Part shown: positions 1 through 10,477 of the stretch, in pieces
How the letters are laid out: each line of letters opens with the position of its first letter
How positions within the stretch are numbered: the stretch's first letter is position 1
DNA from: Phytophthora colocasiae
Taxonomy: Eukaryota; Oomycota; Peronosporomycetes; Peronosporales; Peronosporaceae
Assembly: GCA_018806915.1 (NCBI GenBank)
Contig: JAGKQI010000104.1
Coordinates: forward strand, 620,001 to 684,000
DNA length: 64,000 nt
Reading direction: 5' to 3'
Position numbers and translations under genes: made by a program
Notes under the pieces: model-generated
The model's input: the letters and a program-made list of their open reading frames with translations, nothing else
What the model was told of the DNA's origin: nothing
Database searches by the model: none

Positions 1-14
1 CTTCGTACTGTACT

Positions 15-1197
15 ATGGTGACGTTTAGCGTCGCAGGCAGCGGATGCTGGCGCGGAGGAGATAGATCGATGACTTTGCGGGTGATTCTGCAGACAAGCGG
101 AGAAATGTGCGTGGTGGGTGCAGCTTGCATTGATAACTTCTTGATAATTAAATGGATTTATGTTGGATTAGAAGTCACTTGTTACTGGACAAATGTTTGC
201 TCAACAAAGGCAAGTGGGAGAAGGAAGTGCGTATCAAGTTGCACAAAGTGGATAATAGAACTGTCCGCTTTGAGCTTTGGTCAGACGAATTTGGTCCAGT
301 GGAGTACCTGCAGTTTGTGACTGGATGGAGCGTGAACGTGGCGCAGTGGGTCCAATCTGGAGGAGCGAAGCGATGGTAGGAGGTTAACAACAGAAGACAT
401 GCGTTCGCGGAAGAAGTGGTCAGTGAGCAAGAATACTTGAAAAATGCGAATGAGCTACACAGCTCGAAAGCCTACGTATCTGTCGATGTTGTTGGTGCGG
501 GCGACCGGAGCATCGACATGCCGGAGCTTCAGCTGCCAGAAACTACAAAAGAAGCACCAAAGGCGGGCAAATCGACTTTTCACTTTGTTCTTCCTCATCA
601 TTCCTGTGCCAAGAGTGGCAAGCTTCGCGCAGTCCGAATCGGACAAATTGTGCATGAGGTAAGAGGTAAGAGGCATTATATAGCCTGGGATCGCTAAAGT
701 GACTGGTTGTTTGTGTTGATCTACAGCTTCGCACAGACATTTTGCACGACTTGTTGCCGGTAACTCTTTATGGCCACAGTAACGGTAGATACAGGTATCA
801 CAGACGTACCACATCTAGCAACCAGAAGAGAATTGAGGATGGAATGATGAAAGCGCTGACAATGTTACAACTTTCGTGCCAGTACGCAAACTACTGCGTC
901 AATGAATTGGACCGATATTCAAGGTATTGTGTTTTATGTGTTATGTGCCGTTGAAAAATAGCTAACAATGTTGTTCGGCCCAGCAATCTGCAAGGACGGC
1001 GTACCAAACTTCATTCGACAATAGATAGAGTAAGGCACCGCCAGACCATTTTGAAGGAGCAGGCAGCAAATTGTCAGCGAGAGAACGAGGTTGTAACTTG
1101 CTCACTTGCTGGTATGCATTCACTGCTGCAAGAATTGGATCCAAAAGCGTTGGCTCAGCTTCAAGGAGAAAGCGATTCAAGACTTCAAAAAATGTAG
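15..1197 (+). CDS. Unknown protein, five exons; C-terminal coiled coil
   Basis: I do not recognise this protein. Splicing exons 15-106, 172-312, 394-658, 727-923 and 984-1197 with GT-AG introns of 60-81 bp keeps every phase and gives about 302 residues ending at TAG. The N-terminal 70 residues are beta-rich and charged and could be a C2-like fold. The last 90 residues (from LTMLQLSCQYANYC onward) are a heptad-like helix that loosely recalls the N-terminal region of DZIP1-type ciliary proteins; this is a weak resemblance only. The first ATG lies 14 bases from the window edge, so the true start may be further left. It is convergent with the next gene, with 97 bp between the stops. Without the first two introns an in-frame TAG at 377 would break the frame, so these introns matter. 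Confidence 0.55.
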
Positions 1198-1294
1198 ACG
1201 TCGAACTCTAGGAGCCTCCATCTTTCTGTGCATACCATGACAACATCTAACAAGCAGTATGTACATAACCATTGTCCCTAAAACACTTTATCGA

Positions 1295-2513
1295 CTACAC
1301 ATCCTTCTTTGCCCCTTTACTACCTACTGCATTCCCTGAACGACGGTGAAGCCTCTCTTCTCGTATACGTCGTACACGTTCACGTTTCTCCTCCATCTCT
1401 CGTTGATGCACCTCCTCAAGTTGTCGCTTTGAATTCTCGCGCATTTTACGAGCAGACTCACGGATGCGTAGTTCACGCTTCTTTTTGTCTTCTTTCAGCT
1501 TGAGAGCAGCCTCCCTCCTCTTCTCATAAGTAAGGGCTTTGCCCTTCCGTTTGATACTACCCGACTGGTCTGGTGTCCTTGACGTTGAAGATTTACCTGT
1601 GCGATCTGGGCTTGCCGCAACACTGCTTGGGGTCGAGCTCAAAGAAACAAGCGGAGGAGGAGGAAAGCTGCCGTGTCCTTTAGCAGGGGTATGCGGTCTT
1701 CGCTTTGGTGTATTTACGCCACTTTGCGAGCGAGAGTGCGGTGGTGAAGGAGACGGCGGTCCACTTGAAGCGCTCTCATCGATCTCAGGCACAGGTTCCA
1801 GCTCAGTAAACAGATTTTCAGTCGACGCTACCCGGGGAATCCTTCGCTTTTGCTTTTCTTCACGTAATTCCGCCGCCTCAGCCTGCAACGCTTGCACCTT
1901 GCGCAACCTTGCCTCCTCTTCCTCACTCGTCTGCTGTTCCTGTATTGCATATTCTTTTTCTGCTACGCAAATCTTCTCCAGTTCTTGTTCCTGTTCTTGT
2001 TCAGGCTCTGGTCGCTCCTCTGGTGTCTTCTGCTGCGACGCCTTCACCTCTTCTACTTCCGTATTACTAGCAGCAGCATCACCACTGCTGCTATCCTCCC
2101 CAGCACTTGTATTATTCTCTGTCTGTTTCTCCTCCTCCTCCATCTTCATCTACACGGGCGAGCAAGCACAGCCACCAAATCAGTACAAAAACCATATTAT
2201 TGATTCCCGATCAACGCACCTGCTCAGCAACCCGATGGAGCTTTTCAGCCACCTCGCCCGGCAGGAAAATATACTCTCCGTCAATCTGCATGTTATTATA
2301 GGCTTCCAGAATTAATTCTTCCAGAGCTTCGACCATCTCGTCCGCTTCCTCTTCTTCACTCTCAGCAGGAGACATTTCTGGAGTCTCTGACACCACCAAC
2401 GCCCCACTTGTTTGCGTTGGGACTTGCACAGCTTCGTTCGATGACGGCTGCGTCTCCGTAACCGCAACAGTGCCGGCCTTGATGCTCTCTCTGTCCTGTA
2501 GCGGTGGCTTCAT
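1295..2513 (-). CDS. Charged coiled-coil protein of unknown function
   Basis: Two exons, 2513-2220 and 2149-1295, joined by a 70-bp intron (donor CAG/GTGCGT, acceptor GTGTAG) in phase 0, give about 382 residues. The reading frame is open up to 2540, but the first ATG is at 2513; the upstream codon that could start it is GTG. The N-terminal part is acidic (SEEEEADEMVEALEEL), the middle is Ser/Pro-rich low-complexity sequence, and the last 90 residues are a strongly basic/acidic Arg-Lys-Glu helix, probably a single long alpha helix or coiled coil. I recognise no catalytic motif. It reads away from the exchanger pair upstream, which lies on the same strand 113 bp before its start. Confidence 0.6.
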
Positions 2514-2626
2514 TATGCTGGTTACTAACTGCGATGGCACGCCATATGATGGAAGTTCCCCGTGAAATGTGATATAGTGTATCTATTCAATTTTGAAAAT
2601 GGCTACATGTACCAATTGATGTTCAT

Positions 2627-4399
2627 TCACACGGCAGCTTCAGCTTCAGCCTTGGCTAGACGCATCTCAGCTAAATCGTCAACGGAGGTAGACGGCGCTG
2701 GCCGTTGTGATGACCCACCAAACACTGGTTGCATATATGTTGTGTCGAACGCTTGCCAGTTGCGGAAAAATGCACCAGTCAATGAATCGCCACGAGACCT
2801 ATCGCCAGCGCGATGCACAGGTGAAGCAAGATTCGGGTCATCCTCACCGTCGCTCATTACGTCATGGAACTGCGGCCGCGGAGTGAGGATAGGCACTTCG
2901 TCTCCGGTGCCGTCGCGGTTTTCCTTGGGTTGTTCTTCCTCTGGGAACGCCAAGGCGCCATGTACCTCAGGATCAGCGTGGCGTGTGCTACGCTGAACCA
3001 ACTGTGATACAGTTTCTTCGGTTTCAGATGCGGTTGCAGAACTCCTATCAGTATCAGACTGATCAAGGTGGCTGTGGTCTTTATACTTTCCCGTGAGATG
3101 TAAGTTTGTCAGCAACGGGCCCATGAGACCGCCAATCACGATTGTTGTGATAAGAATCACCACTAAAGTCGTCGACTCGATCAGTCGACGGTGAGATGCT
3201 CCGTGAAGTCCAACGTAATTCCAATTCTTAGCAAGAGCAAACGCCATAGACCCACGAAGCCCTGCCATCCAGATGACACTCATGAACTTGACCGGAATTC
3301 TGTTGGACGGGGATCGCAAGCAGTTGCAGAGGCTCAACAGCGGGAAAATGTTACAAAAGCGAGCAGCAATACAGGCCACAAGTGTCAGACCAATGAAAGA
3401 CCAGTCGATATCATCCACGCGTAGCGCAGCTCCAGCATTCTCCTCAGCATGACCCGCAAAAATCATGACCACCGACGTGCCCATGAACACATAGACAATG
3501 TTTTCACAAACGAATGCCAACGTGTGCAACAAGTGCGTGAATGCATGTTGCGCCTCTCTCGACAGTGTGTTGAAATGATAGTGAGCCGTCATAGTACCTG
3601 AAAAGAAGAGAGCCACAATTCCACTCAGCTTCAGACTGTCCGCCACGAAATATGTCAACAAACTGAAGATCAAGCAAAGTGAGATCTCGTAACTCGGGTA
3701 ATAGCGCAGCGTCGCGAAGAATTTGCGCTTCAAGAGGAATGCTCCACCAAGAGTAATTAAACTACTAATGATCAATGATCCCACGAACATGCCACCAGTA
3801 TTGACCACCACACGCAGCAGTTGCTTGCCACTAAAATTGCTGTCCGGCTCCCACTTGTGCAGCGTCTGATACAGAGCAATCGCCACTGCGTCATTCATCA
3901 CACTCTCTCCGAACACGAGGTTGAACAGCAGTGGTGGTACGTTAAGCTTATCGAAACAACTCAGCGTAGCCACCGTGTCCACAGCACTGATTAGCGTGCC
4001 GAAGAGGAACGCTTCCACCCACGAAAGTTTGGTCACCATACCAGCCACACCCGCGAGGTACAGAACTCCGCCTGTAATTGTAGTGGCGATAACCGTTCCC
4101 AACACAGCTGTACTCATGATTGCCGGGAAGTTTCTGAAGAAGACCGTGCACTTAATGGAGAAACCACCTTCGTAGATGATCGGAGGAAGCAACACATTAA
4201 AGAAGAGGCTATTGTCCAAGTTCAGGTGAGTGTGTAGTGCGGCGTGCTTGCCGCCCATAATCATGAAGAGCCCTACACAGAGCCCAAACATGAGTGCGAA
4301 GCTGCTCTGTGACACCAACATGCACGAATACCGCCCTAACATGTAGGACGCCATCACCAGCACGAACAGCATGAGCAGCAGCAGCACCGCGTCCTCCAT
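2627..4399 (-). CDS. Na+/H+ exchanger, CPA1/NHE family (paralogue 1)
   Basis: A single open frame of 590 residues. About 12 hydrophobic segments fill residues 1-420. The hallmark FNVLLPPIIYEGGFSI segment (NHE inhibitor/ion-path region) and FGESVMNDAVAIAL carry the Glu and the Asn-Asp pair that form the cation site in CPA1 exchangers. One odd change is AVDTVATL, where the family normally has AVDPVAVL, so the conserved Pro is Thr. The roughly 170-residue hydrophilic tail is short and acidic, unlike the long regulatory tails of animal NHE1. Expected role: electroneutral exchange of Na+ or K+ for H+ across plasma or endomembranes. It lies 199 bp after a close paralogue on the same strand, a recent tandem duplication with diverged tails. 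Confidence 0.9.
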   Translation of the reverse strand: MEDAVLLLLMLFVLVMASYMLGRYSCMLVSQSSFALMFGLCVGLFMIMGGKHAALHTHLNLDNSLFFNVLLPPIIYEGGFSIKCTVFFRNFPAIMSTAVLGTVIATTITGGVLYLAGVAGMVTKLSWVEAFLFGTLISAVDTVATLSCFDKLNVPPLLFNLVFGESVMNDAVAIALYQTLHKWEPDSNFSGKQLLRVVVNTGGMFVGSLIISSLITLGGAFLLKRKFFATLRYYPSYEISLCLIFSLLTYFVADSLKLSGIVALFFSGTMTAHYHFNTLSREAQHAFTHLLHTLAFVCENIVYVFMGTSVVMIFAGHAEENAGAALRVDDIDWSFIGLTLVACIAARFCNIFPLLSLCNCLRSPSNRIPVKFMSVIWMAGLRGSMAFALAKNWNYVGLHGASHRRLIESTTLVVILITTIVIGGLMGPLLTNLHLTGKYKDHSHLDQSDTDRSSATASETEETVSQLVQRSTRHADPEVHGALAFPEEEQPKENRDGTGDEVPILTPRPQFHDVMSDGEDDPNLASPVHRAGDRSRGDSLTGAFFRNWQAFDTTYMQPVFGGSSQRPAPSTSVDDLAEMRLAKAEAEAAV

Positions 4400-4598
4400 C
4401 TCGTCCTGATCTGTCTTCCTTCGCTATGCTGACTTGGGTATGCTGAGTCTAGCGTCATTTGATTGGCCATCGCAGTATGCGACACGCCATTTTAGTCAGC
4501 AAAACCAGTCGGATTTGCTGAACTGAAAGACTTGGATTGAGTATGAAAACAATTTGTGTGGACTACGCTAAGCAAAACCGGTAAGTTGAAGTTGTCGA

Positions 4599-6398
4599 TC
4601 AAACCGCACTCTGCATCTGCATCTTGTCAAGATCCTGTCTGTGTGTATCTGCTGCCTCCTCCTCTTCGACTGGCCTTCTGCTCGCAGGGGATCTATGGCC
4701 ACCGAAGTAAGGCTGCATGTACGCAGTGTCGAAAGCCTGCCAGTTGCGGATGAAAGCGCCGGTTCGGGTCTCGCGGCGTTGCGTCGGCGAGTCTCCTCCA
4801 TCATTTTCACTGTAATCTTCATCTCGGAACTGCGGCCGTGATGTAAACACGAGATCTCGCTCCATCTCCGCCTCCTGGTCTCGTGTAGTAGACCCTTCTG
4901 ATGCGCTTTGTTCGGCTTGCTGCTCGGTAGCTCTGGAGTTCCGGCGAAGCATGAAGTGTCGTGTGCTCCGCTGCAATGCCCGTGCTTGATCTTCCTCAGA
5001 ACTCGACTCTCCTTCTGGGTTCGGTTCATGATCAGACTGACTCAAAGCACTGTGGTGGTTGGTAAGACGCAGCTTGTAGAGAAACGGTCCAGTTAGGCCG
5101 CCGATAACAATCGTGGTAAAAAGCACTACGACAAGAGTGGTTGACTCCACTAACTGACGATGAGAGCCGTACCGTCCTGTGTAATTCCAATTCTTCGCGA
5201 GTGCAAAGGCGATAGAGCCTCGAAGACCGACAAACCACATCACACTCATATACTTGACTGGAATTCGGTCGGAAGACTCCCGTGACCAGTTAGAAAGTTG
5301 TAACAGCGGGAAAATATTGAAGAAGCGCGCTACAAAGCACGCGACGAGTGTAAGGCCAATGAAGTGCCAGTCGATATCGTCCACCCGTAGAGCAGCACCC
5401 AAGCTTTTTTCTGGATGGCCAGAAAAGATCATGATCACCGACGTACCCATGAACACGTACACAACATTCTCACACACAAACGACAAAGTGTGCAACAAAT
5501 GCGTAAATGCATGCCGAGCTTCACGGGACAACACGTTGAAATGGTAGTGAGCTGTCATCGTCCCCGAGAAAAACAGAGCTACGATCCCGCTTAATTTGAA
5601 ACTGTCGGCAACGTAGTACGTCAGCAAACTGAAGATCAAGCACAGGCAAATCTCATAACTTGGGAAGAAGTGCAGTGACGAAAAGACTTTGCGCTTGAGC
5701 AGGAAGGCGCCACAGAGAGTGATAACTGCACTCACAAGTAAAGATCCCACGAACATCCAGCTTGTATTGATCGCCACATGAAACAACTGCTTCAGACTCA
5801 AGTCAGTGCCAACATTCCATTTGTGCAGTGTCTGGTACAGCGCAATAGCCAACGCATTATTAATCACGCTCTCTCCAAACACCAGATTGAACAACAACGG
5901 CGGAACGTGCAACTTATTGAAACATGATAATGTCGCCACCGGGTCCACAGCATTAATCAGTGTGCCAAATAATAAAGCCTCCACCCACGAAAGTCTCGTG
6001 ACCATTTTGGACTGTCCAGCAAGGTACAGTACGCCACCCGTGATCGTCGCTGCGACGACTGTGCCAATGATTGCCGTGTTCATGATGGCCGGGAAGTTGC
6101 GAAAAAATGCCTGGCGCTTGATAGAGAAGCCTCCTTCGAAGATGATCGGAGGCAGCAACACATTAAAGAAGAGACTGTTATCCAGGTTCAGGTGGGTGTG
6201 GAGCACCGCGTGTTTGTCCCCCATGATCATGAAGAGACCCACGACAAGGCCGAAGACCATCGCGAAGCCGCTTTGAGACACCAAGTTGCACGAGTATCGG
6301 TCTAGAACGAAAGACACCACTACGAGCACGAACAGCATGAGCAGTAGCAGCACGGCGTCCTCCATCATGGCTGCGTCGTCATCTCTCTCGTGCTGCAT
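4599..6398 (-). CDS. Na+/H+ exchanger-like protein, CPA1/NHE family (paralogue 2, altered ion site)
   Basis: A 599-residue open frame collinear with the neighbouring exchanger along the whole membrane domain. A second Met 11 residues in matches the neighbour's start better. The Asp-Pro of AVDPVATL is normal here, but the cation-site motif reads FGESVINNALAIAL: the Asp of the Asn-Asp pair, essential for transport in characterised CPA1 proteins (Asp267 of human NHE1), is Asn. The codon is AAT, so a single G-to-A change from GAT would explain it. The protein is otherwise intact, with no stop or frameshift, so it looks kept under selection. It may have changed coupling, be a regulatory partner of paralogue 1, or be inactive. 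The family call is firm; the functional consequence is inferred. Confidence 0.87.
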   Translation of the reverse strand: MQHERDDDAAMMEDAVLLLLMLFVLVVVSFVLDRYSCNLVSQSGFAMVFGLVVGLFMIMGDKHAVLHTHLNLDNSLFFNVLLPPIIFEGGFSIKRQAFFRNFPAIMNTAIIGTVVAATITGGVLYLAGQSKMVTRLSWVEALLFGTLINAVDPVATLSCFNKLHVPPLLFNLVFGESVINNALAIALYQTLHKWNVGTDLSLKQLFHVAINTSWMFVGSLLVSAVITLCGAFLLKRKVFSSLHFFPSYEICLCLIFSLLTYYVADSFKLSGIVALFFSGTMTAHYHFNVLSREARHAFTHLLHTLSFVCENVVYVFMGTSVIMIFSGHPEKSLGAALRVDDIDWHFIGLTLVACFVARFFNIFPLLQLSNWSRESSDRIPVKYMSVMWFVGLRGSIAFALAKNWNYTGRYGSHRQLVESTTLVVVLFTTIVIGGLTGPFLYKLRLTNHHSALSQSDHEPNPEGESSSEEDQARALQRSTRHFMLRRNSRATEQQAEQSASEGSTTRDQEAEMERDLVFTSRPQFRDEDYSENDGGDSPTQRRETRTGAFIRNWQAFDTAYMQPYFGGHRSPASRRPVEEEEAADTHRQDLDKMQMQSAV

Positions 6399-6567
6399 TT
6401 TGCCTTATCATGGCGATGGGAATTGCGGCACAGGAGCCAGTACCTGAATTTTAACGATAAATTGTAGCGAAATAGCGTTAAAAGTGACCAGCTGTTATTT
6501 TGTTGTGGCATGTGACGAAGCAGCTGTAGACGAAGCTACGTCAGCAACATTGGTCGGCGCTGAGTAT

Positions 6568-8037
6568 TTAGCGGTGCTCAAACCTTGGGGCGCGACGAAC
6601 TCGGGCGCCTCCCTTCTTAAAGCGCAGGACACCCATGACTGCCGCAGCAATACTGCAACCAAACCTGTACAGGTTGTTAATTTCTCTGCAGCCATTGGGT
6701 TAACACTTAATAGTGCCACTTACCAGGTAGCGGCGTAGCCAGCATGCTTTTCGGGTGTCATGTAAAACTCCAGGTAGGAGGCAATGCTCTTTCGTACGGG
6801 ATTGTCCAGCGCAACTTCTCCTGAACCACCATCTACTGCTGCAGATACAGTAAACGATAGAGTTAGAATTAGCTCAGCGTTTGATCGACGAGCAAATACA
6901 TGTAGGTGTATTACCGAGTGCATCGACAATGACAGGCAGGTCAACCGAGGTGACTCCCATGGCATCAGTCATCTCTTCGTGATCCAAATAAAAGAATTGG
7001 CGCTTCTCCAGGTCATTGTCAGGTGTAAAGTTGTTTTTCTGCCACACATCAGAGCGTTAAAACTGCAGAAGATAAACTTTTCATTGGAATTCAAAAGAAC
7101 GCACCACTTCTCCATGGCGAAGAACGCCCACGAAAGATACCTCCCCATCGTCCTCCTTCTTGTCAAGGGCCATGTGCACATCCAGTAGCTTACGCGGAAG
7201 CCATCCACGGTTTACGATAACCGGAGTTCTACACATTACCGGTTAAAGGTTAGGCTAAGTTGGCATTGAACGCGGATATAAACTCGCCTCACCCATCCTC
7301 ACGCTGTAACAATGAATAGATGTATCCTCCAGACTTCACCCTTGCCACCGAGTCACTTGGATCCGCAGGTGCAGAACGAGGGTCTGCCAAATCCAAAAGC
7401 CAACGTTAGCCACTCGCGATAAACAAATACTCCTATAAAATACTTCTTACACAAGTAGAAAGTGCTTCCAGGTTGGAATTTCCCCTCGAGGCGAAGCTGA
7501 CGGTACTCAATGTCGTCTCTGCATTATTCCAAACCAAATACAGAATCCGTAAATTTCTTGATAACATTCGGTTGACGATAACACTAAACGCACATGTCAT
7601 CACTCGCTGTTGCACTCTTTGGTAGCTCCGAAACAGACTCGGAAAGCTCCTTCGTACGCTCGTTGATCAGGTCCACCTTCCAGTAGTACCGCTCATTCTA
7701 CAGTCCCCATTCAGACAGCAGTTAACCACATTGCCACTTCATTATATCTGCAACATCATTTACCTGCCACGCGCCGAGATATGCTGTTGTCACTGTCTGT
7801 AGTTTATACACCACCATTTACAGCATTGGGTCACTTTAGAATAAAATATCCTCTGCTCTTCTTCGAAACCAATTTCGAACGCACCACAGCGCTGAAGAAC
7901 GCCATACCGACGTATCGTGAAAAATTGCTTTCATTACTACGTGATCCTCTGGCCTTGGTCTGCGCTGCAGAGGCTGCAAAACGCCTCGAGTTCACAGACA
8001 GACGCGGCACAACACGCAGCACACTTGGTCCCAGCAT
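6568..8037 (-). CDS. SURF1: SURF1 family cytochrome c oxidase assembly factor, nine exons
   Basis: Nine exons in phase: 8037-7885, 7796-7764, 7697-7594, 7518-7451, 7383-7293, 7228-7105, 7038-6915, 6838-6724 and 6664-6568, total 302 residues, the usual SURF1 length. The N-terminus is Arg/Ser/Ala-rich, as in a mitochondrial presequence. The first membrane segment is followed by LGAWQ and RYYWKVDLI, the SURF1 signature. Next come VIVNRGWLP, then FTPDNDLEKRQFFYLD, and near the end HAGYAATWFGCSIAAAVMG, which matches the second membrane helix of the family. SURF1 proteins sit in the inner mitochondrial membrane and help insert heme a into subunit 1 of complex IV. Exon 2 is only 33 bp. The gene is divergent from the methyltransferase next door, with 67 bp between the starts. 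Confidence 0.9.
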
Positions 8038-8104
8038 TGTTGTGAGGTAATAAAATACCCTTCTTTTCGACCAATACTAATCGGCTAATGCTGAATTTCA
8101 TCCA
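8038..8104. promoter_or_regulatory. Probable shared divergent promoter
   Basis: Only 67 bp separate the start codons of the SURF1 gene (minus) and the RNA methyltransferase gene (plus), so both promoters and 5' leaders must lie here or overlap the genes. The segment is AT-rich and I see no confident TATA box or initiator. If the methyltransferase starts at its second Met (8156) the gap is 118 bp. Confidence 0.4.
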
Positions 8105-9353
8105 ATGAATACTCGCCTGTCGCCTATCAAACACTTGTCCAACCAGCTCTGCAACATGGCTTCGGACGCTGAAGGACACGTGCTGGGCAACTTCCATGCG
8201 TACTACAGCTTCAACCCTGTGCTCGAGCGTTTACGGTTTATGGACGTGCAGACAGCCAATGCCTTGAGACGTGCGTTGCTCGTCAAGAAATCCGACAAGA
8301 ACGAAGAGGCGTCCACTGTCCTCGACGTTGGCTGCAACGAAGGCGACTTGACAATTGGGCTTTATGACGCATTAAACGGACATGCAGCACTAATCGATGC
8401 CAACCAGATCGACGATGTGGCCAATTTCAATCTCGCTAATATCAGTACGCTCAACGAGTGCATGCAGAAGGCAAAGAAGCAGGTGGAGTTCTTGATCCAG
8501 GACGAGGGAGAAAGCAGCCATCGTCGACGCTACGTGTGCGAGCTGAAGATCGACGGTAAGACCACGGGTCACGGAGAAGGTGTATCGAAGAAAGTAGCAA
8601 AGGCTAAGGCAGCTGAAGTCGCATTGAGGGTGCTGAACGGAGAGGACGACCAGACACAGGAACAGAAGAAGTCGTCAGATGACGAGAAGATTGTCCCGGA
8701 ACAGCTACCGCTGACGGAGGAGGAGTTGGCGACGAGGAAGTTGCTGATGGTCCTTGGTGTAGACATTGACGAGGTTTTAATCGGGCGTGCTGCCAAGAAA
8801 CCAGTACAGTTGTCCGAGGGAGACGCAGTGCAGTTCCGCCACGTTGATGTCATGACGAGCAAGTTCAGCAAAGAGATTGTGCCTTTTGTGGAGCAGGCGA
8901 AGCGTTTAACAATGGAGCGGAAATTTGATCTCATCACATGCTTTAGTGTGACGATGTGGATCCACCTGAACAACGGCGATGACGGTCTGTGGAAGTTCCT
9001 CGAGACAGTCAGTGATATGACGGAGCACCTGATCATTGAGCCGCAGACCTGGAAGTGCTATCGGTATGGTGAAACCTTTGATTGTCTAGCTAGAAGTGAT
9101 GGTACTAATTATTCCCTGTGTTCTATGCGTCGATAATAGCAACGCACAGAAGCGGTTGACCCGTATGCGAGTCGAGGTTCCCCAGTCATTCCGCGAAATC
9201 AAAGTGCGCACGGACGTCGTCGAAAAAATCGATGCGTTCCTGATGGCCGCCGGTCGTTTCCGCTACAAGACTCAGCTAGGTAAGACTAACTGGTCCCGGA
9301 ACGTCGTTCTCTACAGTCGCAAACCAGTGCCCGGGATCACTTACGCTTCCTGA
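8105..9353 (+). CDS. Bin3/BCDIN3D-type RNA 5'-monophosphate methyltransferase with inserted dsRNA-binding domain
   Basis: Exons 8105-9063 and 9140-9353 with a 76-bp intron give 390 residues; a second Met at residue 18 is a possible start. Residues 28-46 (GNFHAYYSFNPVLERLRFM) match the BCDIN3D N-terminus. VLDVGCNEGDLT (72-83) is the SAM-binding motif I. The acidic-loop motif VLGVDIDEVLI appears only at 216-225. Between them, residues 114-178 form a double-stranded RNA-binding domain, with the typical GHGEGVSKKVAKAKAA helix, followed by a charged linker. MWIHLNNGDDGL (284-295) and IIEPQTWKCYR (310-320) are Bin3 signatures, and the C-terminal LGKTNWSRNVVLY is typical of the family. BCDIN3D caps the 5' monophosphate of tRNA-His and some pre-miRNAs with methyl. 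The embedded dsRBD would favour duplex RNA; that part is inference. Confidence 0.85.
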
Positions 9354-9468
9354 AGATCGGCACATTACGTAGTAGCTATGCTCAAGTGACGAGGGCACTA
9401 AGAATGTGCGTGTATCTATCTCACTTGCGTTACGTCTTAGAACGTGCACCCAACCCAGCGATTTCATC

Positions 9469-10228
9469 ATGACTAGTGGCCAGTACCGACGATATTATCT
9501 TTCCAACACTTGCCAAACTACTCTCCTCGACTCTCATTTCCAGATTGGTTCTATGCAGGGAGTGCAGGATTATAACGACATTGCATGCGCATTAGCCGCG
9601 CTGCTGGCGGTGGTGCTCGTGCCAACACTTGTCCGTGTCAGACTCGTGTACACCTTCCTGTGGAATGCCTTCACTTTAATTGCAATCAAGATGGAGTCCC
9701 CAACGGCGCAAGGACTCGCAACGGTCATGGGGCTGTCAGTGATGCTGTCCTGGTACATATTGCGCTTCTTTGATCGATCGGTTTTCGACAGTGTACTGCT
9801 CGGTTGGTTCGGCGCTTTGAGCAAGTATCGCGTCTTCCGCGGACTGGCGAATACCGGTGATTTCCTGCTGCACTTCGTTGGCCCGCTAGCTCTCGCAGCA
9901 AAGTATCTCAAGCACGTTGAAGTGTGGATGGCGCTCCCGGTCTTGGGGTACGTGAATTTTCAGTGTTTTCTTTTCTTGATACTTACCTGTGGTTCGTAGA
10001 TTCTCGGTGCTGTGGGTGTACTTCGTTGCGGATGGTTCACTGATCGCCAACCACATATACCATTTCTCACCACCGCGTCCAGTGCAATTCTGGGCTGTTG
10101 CGACTGCGTCCATGCTTGTGGGGAACTTGACGCTGCCTTTGGGCTGCGTACTCGCCCAGTGGAGCGGTGTGCCTGATCTGCTCGTCCGTGGAGTCCAGGA
10201 AACGGTCGCCATGGCAGTTCCGCTGTAA
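9469..10228 (+). CDS. Multi-spanning membrane protein, tandem family copy 1
   Basis: Exons 9469-9947 and 10000-10228 with a 52-bp intron give 235 residues. The frame is open further left, but the first ATG is at 9469; another ATG at 9554 is possible. I count about six hydrophobic helices. A charged loop with RFFDRSVF and GWFGALSKY and a lumenal or cytosolic motif HIYHFSPPRP are conserved in the two following copies. I do not recognise the family and see no transporter or enzyme motif. Exon 1 has exactly the same length (479 bp) in copies 1 and 2, and the intron sits at the same place in all three copies, so they are tandem duplicates. Confidence 0.7.
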
Positions 10229-10477
10229 CATACCATTTTCAACGGGTACCTCTGCACAAAGTTCAACGACTTTACGCCAAAAATCACAGTATGCTTCGCT
10301 GTGATTGGCTAAGACTGGTCCACCATAATGACCCTAGTTTTTATACTTGGTGTTTGTATGGTGGAGCCTGTTTCAACTTTCAGATGAAACCGCTAATTGA
10401 GCGTGACGCTGCGCCTTATGAGTTATTCATCAATCAGGCCCTGAAGCGCGTCGACAAGTCTTCGCAAGCGAAGCACT

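Noticed and set aside
377..379. In-frame TAG suggesting the first gene is a pseudogene
   Set aside because: An intron 313-393 with GT-AG borders removes it, and all five exons then join in phase.
1539..2315. Long plus-strand open frame opposite the coiled-coil gene
   Set aside because: It mirrors the repetitive Glu/Lys/Ser codons of the minus-strand gene (Ser/Cys-rich, no domain) and ignores the well-formed intron there.
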